A stretch of DNA of 15,199 nucleotides from positions 1 to 15,199 of the forward strand of contig JAPLDV010000453.1 in the NCBI GenBank assembly GCA_026391235.1, given 5' to 3'. Position 1 is the stretch's first letter. Each line of letters begins with the position of its first letter. Position numbers and translations under genes: made by a program. The notes beneath the pieces were generated by a model. It was given only the letters and a program-made list of their open reading frames with translations, made no database searches and had not been told where the DNA came from. Positions 1 through 5,943 of this stretch are shown here, in pieces. This DNA comes from Bacteroidia bacterium. Lineage in GTDB: Bacteria > Bacteroidota > Bacteroidia > Bacteroidales > UBA12481.

Positions 1-903
1 TTTGAATACCGAAGTCTGGGTATTAGGTGTTTCCTGTGAGCACTCTTTCGGACTGATCCCGTAGATTCCGCCTGACGAATAAACCGTTACAGGATGCTCG
101 TTTTTATTTAATCCCCAGCGGGCTAAATCGAACTGATGCGGCCCCTGGTTGCCGGTATCGCCGTTGCCCGTATCCCAGTGCCAGTGCCAATTGTAGTGCA
201 CGCGCTTCTCGTTGTACTGCCGCCAGGGGGCTGGTCCGAGCCAGGTATCATAATGCAATGAGGCAGGCGGATTGCTGTCGGGCACGATGCCGAAGGAATC
301 ACGGGGCTTGAGGCAAAGGCCGCGGGCCATGTAAACATCACCGATACCACCCTCATGAAGGAGTTTCATAGCTGCCATCACGTTGGGAATCGACCGGTTC
401 TGGCAGCCGGTTTGAACCCTCACATTATATTTCCGTGCAGCTTCCACCATCTTGCGTCCCTCGAAAACATTGAAGCAGGCAGGCTTCTCCACATAAACAT
501 TTTTACCGGACTGGCAGGCCCAAATAGTACCCAGGGCGTGCCAGTGGTTCGGCACTGCAAAAGAGACGGCATGGATCTCCTTGTCGTCGAAAACCCGCCG
601 CATGTCCCATTCAGTACCGGGCCTGAAACCGGTAAGCTCTTCGGCCAGCTTCAGCCTTTCGGGATAGAACTGCTCATCAACATCGCAGAGGGTCTTTAAC
701 CGAACGTTACGGTTTTCCTTCAGGCTTGCCCATTTACGGATATGGCTTTCTCCCTGTCCGCGTATCCCGATTACACAAACGTTAATGCGGTCATTTGCCC
801 CGATGACAGAAGCATAGGATTTAGCGGAAAATCCCACGCCACCGATAGCTATACCGGCAGTGCCAAGCAGGCTCTTTTTAATAAAATCTCTTCTTTCGCT
901 CAT
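1..903 (-). CDS. Tat-exported Gfo/Idh/MocA family oxidoreductase (3' end cut by window edge)
   Basis: The frame is open from the ATG at 903 to the left edge, giving 301 residues without a stop, so the C-terminus lies outside. The N-terminus carries a twin-arginine-like signal (RRDFIKKSLLG, residues 4-14, then a small-residue hydrophobic stretch to about 33), which suggests export of a folded, cofactor-loaded protein. A Rossmann nucleotide-binding start follows (VCVIGIRGQG, 42-51). The family hallmark EKP is at 139-141 in YVEKPACFN, and HWHWDTGNGDTGNQGPHQ (240-257) matches the conserved middle of Bacteroidota/Planctomycetota members. The family uses NAD(P) to oxidise or reduce sugars, inositols or glycosidic substrates; the substrate cannot be told here. 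The ATG overlaps an upstream TGA as ATGA, ending an unexplained open stretch (904-1025). There is no clear Shine-Dalgarno sequence, as is usual in Bacteroidota. The family call is sure; the substrate is unknown. Confidence 0.93.
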   Translation of the reverse strand, partial: MSERRDFIKKSLLGTAGIAIGGVGFSAKSYASVIGANDRINVCVIGIRGQGESHIRKWASLKENRNVRLKTLCDVDEQFYPERLKLAEELTGFRPGTEWDMRRVFDDKEIHAVSFAVPNHWHALGTIWACQSGKNVYVEKPACFNVFEGRKMVEAARKYNVRVQTGCQNRSIPNVMAAMKLLHEGGIGDVYMARGLCLKPRDSFGIVPDSNPPASLHYDTWLGPAPWRQYNEKRVHYNWHWHWDTGNGDTGNQGPHQFDLARWGLNKNEHPVTVYSSGGIYGISPKECSQETPNTQTSVFK

Positions 904-1025
904 GATATATTGTTTTGTTTAATAGTTTGCTCTCCATTGGTCTTTACGGGCTTGAGGTCGCGCTGCACACTTTCCTCAACATAGGCAAACTGAAGAATGC
1001 GGCTACCGTCAGGCCAAACAAAGAC
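904..1025 (-). other. Open, protein-like stretch between decarboxylase and oxidoreductase
   Basis: Directly after the TAA that ends the decarboxylase, the same frame stays open for 41 codons and ends in a TGA that overlaps the ATG of the oxidoreductase (ATGA). The conceptual peptide starts VFVWPDGSRILQFAYVEESV and then turns hydrophilic. Its composition (W, Y, F, P, G, D) looks more like real coding sequence than like spacer. There is no ATG in it; the only internal alternative start is a GTG. It could be the relic C-terminus of a former upstream gene, a readthrough extension, or chance. I do not recognise the peptide. Confidence 0.25.
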
Positions 1026-2411
1026 TTATCTTTCATTATTCCTGAGAATTGTATCAGTGGATTTGCTTAGTATTTCCCATATTCTGCCGAGCCATTCCCG
1101 ATGCTCCGGTTTCATCAGAACCGACCGCAAGCTGGTGATGGTCTCCCGGTCTTTAATGATGCCTTCGCCCTCAAGGTCAAAAAAACGGCAAGGCATTTCA
1201 GCCAGGGCCAGGTGAAGTTGATTTCGACCGGCCTCTTTAAAAAGTTGCCGCGAGAGTCTCGAGATTTCCGAAGCCGATGCGGCTTTCGGTGCCCAGATAA
1301 CGATATCGAGTTCCGGCGGGGATGCAGTGATAAAACGGTTATCTGCCCTGAGCTGACGGAAGAGCTCCAAAGCAGCATCACGCCCCTTACCCAGGAGGTT
1401 TGAGAACTCACCACCTTTTACCAGCGGCATCAGTATTTGTGTTGCCCAAAGTGCCACCGCCGAAGCACCGGGCCGGCTGCATTCCAGACTGATCTCACCC
1501 AGGTGCAGTTCATCGGAACTGAAATAGGTATAAGGAGAATCGTGTTTATAGAGCTGACCTACAGCAGGATTCCTGAACAGGACACATCCGCAACCATAGG
1601 GCTGAAGGCCATGCTTATGCGGATCCACAACAATGGAATCAACCTCGGTTAGCCGGTCATAGACTTCTCTGGTGCCGGTGGCCAGGTTATTTGCGAGGGT
1701 GAAATAGCCGCCATAGGCTGTATCCGCATGTATACGGAATCCATATTGTTCCTGCAATTTCAGGATTTCCGGGAGTGGATCGGTGGCTCCGGTGGCTGTT
1801 GTGCCGATGGTGGCAACCACCGTTCCGATTTCTTCATGAGTGAGCAGATCCCTCAGAGCCATTATATCCATTTTACCTGAATGATCGGTGGGCACCGTTC
1901 GGAAAGGCAATCCCAGCACTTTGCTCAAACGGTCATGAGTATAGTGAGCTTGTGATGATGCTACATTCAGTTTGCCCGGATGCAATTGTCCCGCCACCCA
2001 GAGTGCCTCCAGGTTGGCCATTGTACCCCCGCCGGTGAGGTGGCCAAGAAAGGTTTCCCAGCCGAACATCCCTGCGATTTGCACAACCGCTTCTTTCTCC
2101 ATCCGCGAACTTGCCCGGCCCCCATCGAGTGCATGGTTGTTCGGATTGATATAAAGCGAAAGCATGTAGGCCAGCCGTGCCGCCGGGTGTGGCGGCTTCA
2201 TCATTTGTCCGGCGTAGAGCGGATGGAAATAGGGAAAATTGTCCTTCATCCGGTCCGCCACTTCCAGCATCACACTTTCCAATCGATTGGTATCGAATTG
2301 ATCAGGATCGTAATACTCCATTTCCTGAAATCCTGAATTCAGCCTCTTAAGTGCCGATTCAAGAATTTTTATTGATTCGATTTCTATACCGGCCATGTGA
2401 ATTTCATCCAT
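1026..2411 (-). CDS. PLP-dependent group II amino acid decarboxylase
   Basis: This 461-residue protein belongs to the fold-type I, group II decarboxylases (glutamate/tyrosine/aspartate decarboxylase-like), which remove the alpha-carboxyl of an amino acid to give an amine. Visible motifs are TGGGTMAN (126-133, phosphate-binding loop region), HADTAYGG (228-235, with Asp230 contacting the pyridine nitrogen), DPHKHG (263-268, with Lys266 as the Schiff-base lysine) and ECSRPGAS (310-317). All key residues are present and the length is normal for the family, so it should be active and cytosolic. The substrate cannot be read from sequence. A second possible start is Met6. The next gene upstream (SGNH hydrolase) ends 84 bases away on the same strand, so co-transcription is possible but not shown. 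Some databases name members of this family aspartate aminotransferase family protein. Confidence 0.92.
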   Translation of the reverse strand: MDEIHMAGIEIESIKILESALKRLNSGFQEMEYYDPDQFDTNRLESVMLEVADRMKDNFPYFHPLYAGQMMKPPHPAARLAYMLSLYINPNNHALDGGRASSRMEKEAVVQIAGMFGWETFLGHLTGGGTMANLEALWVAGQLHPGKLNVASSQAHYTHDRLSKVLGLPFRTVPTDHSGKMDIMALRDLLTHEEIGTVVATIGTTATGATDPLPEILKLQEQYGFRIHADTAYGGYFTLANNLATGTREVYDRLTEVDSIVVDPHKHGLQPYGCGCVLFRNPAVGQLYKHDSPYTYFSSDELHLGEISLECSRPGASAVALWATQILMPLVKGGEFSNLLGKGRDAALELFRQLRADNRFITASPPELDIVIWAPKAASASEISRLSRQLFKEAGRNQLHLALAEMPCRFFDLEGEGIIKDRETITSLRSVLMKPEHREWLGRIWEILSKSTDTILRNNER

Positions 2412-2495
2412 ATCCCAAAAGGATTCATGGCATTAAAGATATAATTTCCACCGGAGATTGGTTTTCGAAAATGATCTTTCCGTTTCGGCAAACCA

Positions 2496-3164
2496 TCAAT
2501 GCCGTAAGAATCCCATAACAGCCTCCTTCCAGAGATCATACCCCTTCCGGTTCATGTGCAGTCTGTCTTCCAGGAAAAGATCAGTTTTGGGATTTCCATC
2601 AGGACCAATCATTTTGGACCAGACATCTACATAATATATTTTTGGATAGCGCCTGGTGAATTCTTTCAGAAGTTTATTAAAATCCAGAAAGGCATCCTTC
2701 AGATTCCATCGCAGGAGACTGGGTTTTGCTGATATATAAAAGATCGTTGACCGCGGGAGCTTTTGCCGGATTAATTTAACCAGTTTGCCTGCCTCTTTTA
2801 AAATTTCATCCGGCTTTTTCCCGAATGCGATATCATTATCACCCTCATAGATAAAGATTTTTGCCGGCCGGTATTGCAGGATTACGGTATCAGCATAAAA
2901 CAGCAGATCGCTCATGTGCGATCCGCCAAATCCGCGGTTAAGAACATGGAGATCAGGAAAATCGGTCGCCAGGTCTGTCCACATGCGTACCGACGAACTG
3001 CCGGTGAACAGGACCAGGTTACCGATAGCGGCGTAATCCGTGGAGTCGGCTTTGAATTGGTTGATCTCAGACTGAAAGCGGCTGGGGTTCTGGCAAAAAG
3101 CCGGATGGATCAGAAGGATTCCTAACAAAAAGGCAAGGGCCGGCCTCTTTAATGATGTAGTCAT
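2496..3164 (-). CDS. Exported SGNH/GDSL family hydrolase
   Basis: This is a probable periplasmic esterase or acylhydrolase. I chose the ATG at 3164 (222 residues) because it begins a standard signal peptide (MTTSLKRPALAFLLGILL, then HPAFCQ). An upstream in-frame ATG at 3203 would add 13 residues and bury it. All four SGNH blocks are visible: GSSSV (55-59, nucleophile probably Ser57), GFGGSH (78-83, oxyanion Gly), GDND (108-111, with Asn110) and DRLHMN (200-205, with Asp200 and His203 of the triad). Length and motif order resemble small Bacteroidota GDSL lipase/acylhydrolase proteins that deacylate carbohydrates or lipids; the substrate is unknown. The gene ends 84 bases before the decarboxylase and begins next to a long palindromic repeat, so its promoter probably lies in or beside that repeat. 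Confidence 0.9.
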   Translation of the reverse strand: MTTSLKRPALAFLLGILLIHPAFCQNPSRFQSEINQFKADSTDYAAIGNLVLFTGSSSVRMWTDLATDFPDLHVLNRGFGGSHMSDLLFYADTVILQYRPAKIFIYEGDNDIAFGKKPDEILKEAGKLVKLIRQKLPRSTIFYISAKPSLLRWNLKDAFLDFNKLLKEFTRRYPKIYYVDVWSKMIGPDGNPKTDLFLEDRLHMNRKGYDLWKEAVMGFLRH

Positions 3165-3243
3165 AGTCTTAATAATTATCTGCGATAGGTAAATCATTGC
3201 CACTCATACCCGCACACACACATTTTTTCTTTCTCCCGGTGAT

Positions 3244-3290
3244 CTTGTCATCCCCGCGAAGGCGGGGACCGCTTCACGCTACTCCGAGGG
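3244..3290 (+). repeat. REP-like unit, copy 1
   Basis: This unit begins CTTGTCATCCCCGC, forms a 7-bp hairpin at 3251-3268 (loop GAAG) and continues GGACCGCTTCACGCTA and CTCCGAG. Recognisable copies occur at 3321-3359 (inverted), 12656-12692 (inverted) and 12721-12766 (same direction), so it is a dispersed family and not a one-off terminator. Confidence 0.75.
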
Positions 3291-3320
3291 AAAGGAGGTT
3301 ACTCTTTTGCTTAATGACTG

Positions 3321-3359
3321 ACCAAGGCGAGCGATCCCCGCCTTCGCGGGGATGACAAG
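3321..3359 (-). repeat. REP-like unit, copy 2
   Basis: Read on the minus strand, this copy repeats the first 25 bases of copy 1 exactly (loop CTTC on the plus strand), then diverges after GGGGATCGCT. With copy 1 it makes a pair whose TTGTCA ends point outward. Confidence 0.75.
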
Positions 3360-3408
3360 GTCCTTGGGGAAAAAAAGGAAGTGTGTGGGTGTGGGTGTGG
3401 GTGTGGTG

Positions 3409-4314
3409 TTAATCATTGATAATCATGATTTTTCTTTGCAGAATCTCATTCTGACTGCGAACGGTAAGGTAATACAATCCGGTTTCAAATCCTGATACAT
3501 CCAGGCGGATATTCCGGCCGCTATATCCACTCTGATTAAAGACCAGCGATCCCAGAGAATTGAATACCGAGATATTACACCCGTCCAAAACGGATAGATC
3601 AAAATCGATGTACAAATCATCCCTAGCCGGTACCGGGTACACCACCATTCCAGTTTCCTTTTTAACCGGATCAACCCCCTGGCCGAAAGGATTCCCGGAA
3701 TACAGGAAAATGATCCATTTCGCACAGGACGGGCAGAATACGCCAACGGACGGGGGCCAGGCGTAAAACCCGGTGCGATAACTCCGGGATGCGAACTCAT
3801 TGACGATCTCCAGCGATTTCACCGAAGCCCAGGCAGAATCCGCCCTGGCGATATACTCTTTGCGGGTATAAATATATGGCGTAAGGGTAAAATCAAAATA
3901 CTGGGGATGGGAAGGTTTCTCAATGGTACCTGGTCCCTCCGGAAATTCTACGGCTTTCAGGAATTTCGAAGGCTGATAGATTGACCCGGTGCCCATCCAG
4001 ATAATGGTTGCCCCAAATAAAAGCTCATCGTTTTCACCGTAAATAAACTTAATATCTCCAAAATCACCGGGCGGTTTATAAACAACCTTGAAAGGAAGGC
4101 TATCCTTATCACAATCCCTGCATAAAGGATAATAGGAGATGTTTGCCTTCTCAAATTTATAGGTTAGGAAATCAAGCACCAGCACGGCAAAATTCATGGA
4201 ATCCTTTTTGATCAGGGAATCGGTGATTGCCGGACCTGGCTGCCCCTTCGCCAAAAATGACAAACAGATGAAAAGCAGAGCCAGGGTTACCGGAACCAGA
4301 ATTAGCCTTTTCAT
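3409..4314 (-). CDS. Exported protein of unknown function with type IX secretion sorting tail
   Basis: This 301-residue protein starts with a Sec signal peptide (MKRLILVPVTLALLFICLSF, then LAKGQ) and ends in a typical type IX (Por) sorting domain at about 223-301: VVYPVPARDDLYIDF, then FNSLGSLVF, GLYYLTVRS and a basic end with RKIMI. It should therefore cross the outer membrane and be released or anchored at the surface. The middle (26-220) is not recognised. It holds two CxxC pairs (CRDC at 65-68 and CPSC at 194-197), which could form disulfides or bind a metal. The stop codon directly abuts the GT-rich arm of the repeat downstream. No Shine-Dalgarno sequence or clear promoter was found in the 82 bases upstream. 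The sorting tail is sure; the function is unknown. Confidence 0.88.
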   Translation of the reverse strand: MKRLILVPVTLALLFICLSFLAKGQPGPAITDSLIKKDSMNFAVLVLDFLTYKFEKANISYYPLCRDCDKDSLPFKVVYKPPGDFGDIKFIYGENDELLFGATIIWMGTGSIYQPSKFLKAVEFPEGPGTIEKPSHPQYFDFTLTPYIYTRKEYIARADSAWASVKSLEIVNEFASRSYRTGFYAWPPSVGVFCPSCAKWIIFLYSGNPFGQGVDPVKKETGMVVYPVPARDDLYIDFDLSVLDGCNISVFNSLGSLVFNQSGYSGRNIRLDVSGFETGLYYLTVRSQNEILQRKIMIIND

Positions 4315-4396
4315 TTAGCAAACCGATTTCTTGAATAGTCAATCGTTTACTAAATTAATGACTTTTCAGCTTAGAATCACCATTTTCCATCAACTT

Positions 4397-4699
4397 TCAT
4401 TCCCGGTTACGGGCATTGATATAATTCGCGAGGGCCTCCAGATACTCCTCGAATTTTTTCCGGCCCTCGGGGGTAATGCAGCAGAGCGTCTGCGGGTAGT
4501 TCTTATTGAATCCCTTCCTGACTGAAATGTACCCGGCATCTTTCAGTTTGTTGACCTGAACGCTGAGGTTGCCTGCAGTCGCCTCTGTCTGTTCCTTCAG
4601 ATATACAAATTCAGCCTCCTCCACATTCACCAAAATGGACATGATTGACAGTCGCAATTGCGAATGGATCAGTGGATCCAGCTCCTTAAATGGTCCCAT
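4397..4699 (-). CDS. Winged-helix transcriptional regulator
   Basis: This 100-residue protein is a single winged-helix DNA-binding domain of the small MarR/ArsR-like type (the PF13601, HTH_34, group). The N-terminal helix DPLIHSQLRLSIMSIL (8-23) leads into a helix-turn-helix, with the recognition helix around NLSVQVNKLKDAGYI (44-58). The wing follows (SVRKGFNKNYPQTLCCITPEG region, about 59-79), then a C-terminal dimerisation-type helix EEYLEALANYINARN. No effector domain is present. Its start overlaps the end of the membrane protein gene by 14 bases, so the two are almost certainly translationally coupled. Small regulators of this type often control their own operon; the palindrome at 5869-5882 is a natural candidate operator (inference). 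Confidence 0.88.
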   Translation of the reverse strand: MGPFKELDPLIHSQLRLSIMSILVNVEEAEFVYLKEQTEATAGNLSVQVNKLKDAGYISVRKGFNKNYPQTLCCITPEGRKKFEEYLEALANYINARNRE

Positions 4700-5282
4700 T
4701 CCTTACTTTTTTTCTAAGCATGTAGCCAGGAACAAGATATCCTAAAAATATGGCAATGGCGTTGATCAGCAAGGCATATTCCTGATCCAGGAAATGAGCG
4801 GCCACCGCAGATAACCACAGAAGTATACCTCCTATGATCATGGGCCGGAACTTAATGATGATCCCTGATAAAAAGGTGGCATAACCTGCCAGCATCAGGA
4901 TAAACGCACCGATAACCCAGGGCCGGTCGAGCAGCAGGATGAACAGGATAATGCCTGATATCAGAAAACCCATCCATACCCACATGTGAACATACCCGGC
5001 ATAGGTCCGGACTATAGAACGGGATCCCTTCCGGAAGCCATATATTCCGGAAATCAAACCTCCGATTATCGTAAGCCACCAGATGAAATAAGGATGCTGC
5101 AGGTCGGTGAACTTCATCAGCAGAAAATGGCCCAGGCAGATGGCGCTGATCAGCCACCCCCACAGGATCATGTGAAAACTGCCTTGCTCCACAGTAAGCT
5201 TGGCCCTTGTCAGCATCTTGTTAATGAGTTCGATACTCTCTTCAGGAGAGAATTCAGGATCTGAGGGATTCATCTTTTCCAT
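4686..5282 (-). CDS. Six-helix integral membrane protein, unknown function
   Basis: This 198-residue protein begins with an acidic cytosolic segment (SDPEFSPEESIELINKML, about 7-24), followed by six likely transmembrane helices at about 36-56, 65-82, 98-118, 122-143, 148-164 and 169-190, and a short basic tail RKKVRNGTI. No catalytic or transporter motif is visible and I do not recognise a named family with certainty. It lies 29 bases downstream of the DUF1579-like gene and overlaps the winged-helix regulator gene by 14 bases, so it is the middle gene of a three-gene operon. Membrane proteins of this size next to small winged-helix regulators recur in Bacteroidota, which suggests a sensing or tuning role for the pair (inference). 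Met4 is an alternative start. Confidence 0.85.
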   Translation of the reverse strand: MEKMNPSDPEFSPEESIELINKMLTRAKLTVEQGSFHMILWGWLISAICLGHFLLMKFTDLQHPYFIWWLTIIGGLISGIYGFRKGSRSIVRTYAGYVHMWVWMGFLISGIILFILLLDRPWVIGAFILMLAGYATFLSGIIIKFRPMIIGGILLWLSAVAAHFLDQEYALLINAIAIFLGYLVPGYMLRKKVRNGTI

Positions 5283-5311
5283 TGTGTTAATTATTTGATT
5301 GCTGTTTTTAG

Positions 5312-5848
5312 TTATTTATCCTTTGTCAGGCTCATTTCCAGATATTTATACCAGGTTTTCTGATCCGGTGAATACTCTCCGGATTCCTGCCATTGTCCGG
5401 GAGTTTCCAGGTTCATGGTAAACCGGATCGACCCGCCCTGAGGAATATTAAATCCCCAGATGAATTTCTCTCCTTCCCAGTGTCCGGTGGTGTTCGCTGA
5501 ATTTCCATCCAATGTATGGGACAAAAAATTGTATTGTTCTTTGGCAGGATCATAACTCATCATTGCAAAGGCATTAAAAACCACTTGATCGGTACCCGGA
5601 TTGGTACCGGTCCCTTCAATCAGCAGTAACAGTCCATTCAATTTATATACCACGTCTTCACGCTGATCAAACCATTTCGGTTCTCCCTGACCCTTTCGTA
5701 TCCAGCCTTTTCCATGCCACCGGCCTTCGAGCCGGTTCATTTTCTGCATGGCATCTATTTTCCTGGCCACCACCTCCGGATTGGCCTGCTGTGCCAATAA
5801 ACCTGTTGCCAACAGCAACATCATCCCTATTAATATTCGTGTTTTCAT
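5312..5848 (-). CDS. Exported DUF1579-like beta-barrel protein, first gene of operon
   Basis: This 178-residue protein starts with a signal peptide (MKTRILIGMMLLLATGLLAQ). The frame can be extended upstream to a TTG at 5866, but that codon lies inside the -7 promoter box, so the ATG at 5848 is the right start. The mature part resembles DUF1579/lipocalin-like small barrels: GRWHGKG (42-48) matches the GxWxGxG signature shared with nitrobindin-type barrels, followed by LLLLIEGTGTNPG, VVFNAFAMMSYDP, FIWGFNIPQGG and GEYSPD. Nitrobindins bind haem through a late histidine; no such histidine stands out here, so haem binding is not supported. A periplasmic ligand-binding or chaperone-like role is possible but unproven. 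It leads the operon with the membrane protein and the winged-helix regulator. Confidence 0.82.
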   Translation of the reverse strand: MKTRILIGMMLLLATGLLAQQANPEVVARKIDAMQKMNRLEGRWHGKGWIRKGQGEPKWFDQREDVVYKLNGLLLLIEGTGTNPGTDQVVFNAFAMMSYDPAKEQYNFLSHTLDGNSANTTGHWEGEKFIWGFNIPQGGSIRFTMNLETPGQWQESGEYSPDQKTWYKYLEMSLTKDK

Positions 5849-5863
5849 TCTAATAATTTTCAG

Positions 5864-5895
5864 CAAATATAAACTAGTTTATTATATAAACCAAA
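5864..5895 (-). promoter_or_regulatory. Bacteroidota-type promoter for the DUF1579-like/membrane/regulator operon
   Basis: On the minus strand, TTTG at 5895-5892 is followed after 20 bases by TATATTTG at 5871-5864, an exact match to the Bacteroidota consensus (-33 TTTG, -7 TAnnTTTG). The ATG at 5848 lies 15 bases beyond, so the leader should be very short. Confidence 0.75.
5869..5882. promoter_or_regulatory. Candidate operator palindrome
   Basis: ATAAACTAGTTTAT is a perfect 14-bp palindrome overlapping the upstream edge of the -7 box and the spacer. A GTTTATA motif occurs twice in this stretch on the minus strand. A dimeric winged-helix protein bound here would block the promoter; the operon itself encodes such a protein. 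Confidence 0.45.
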
Positions 5896-5943
5896 TTATT
5901 TCTGATTATTTTTCGATTGGCTCCTTTTCCGTATTTTTAGGTT

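Larger units (their letters stand above)
3209..3403. repeat. Long imperfect inverted repeat with REP-like core
   Basis: Two arms of about 50 bases face each other. The inner 25 bases of each (3244-3268 and 3335-3359) are perfect reverse complements. Outward of these, a purine-rich stretch and then a GT/CA-rich stretch (ACACACA near 3212-3221; GTGTGGGTGTGG near 3383-3402) continue the symmetry with mismatches. Each inner arm also folds on itself: TCCCCGC, a 4-base loop, then GCGGGGA. The element fills the gap between the type IX cargo gene and the SGNH hydrolase gene, both read leftward. It could end transcription, protect mRNA ends, or be a mobile repeat. Confidence 0.8.

Noticed and set aside
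355..984. Plus-strand open frames at 355-699 and 742-984
   Set aside because: They are antisense to the Gfo/Idh/MocA gene or its upstream gap, have no protein-like features, and the minus-strand frame carries the family motifs.
3165..3203. Upstream ATG at 3203 as the start of the SGNH hydrolase
   Set aside because: It would put 13 extra residues, including a hydrophobic stretch, before an otherwise standard signal peptide that starts at 3164. It cannot be excluded but is less likely.
3244..3359. CRISPR array or attachment site at the repeated GTCATCCCC units
   Set aside because: The units are inverted relative to each other and differ in spacing, with no regular spacers, and no cas, integrase or tRNA gene is near.
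5920..5943. TATTTTTA just before the beta-helix gene as its -7 box
   Set aside because: It misses the final G of the consensus, has no TTTG at the right distance, and would leave almost no leader before the ATG at 5944.
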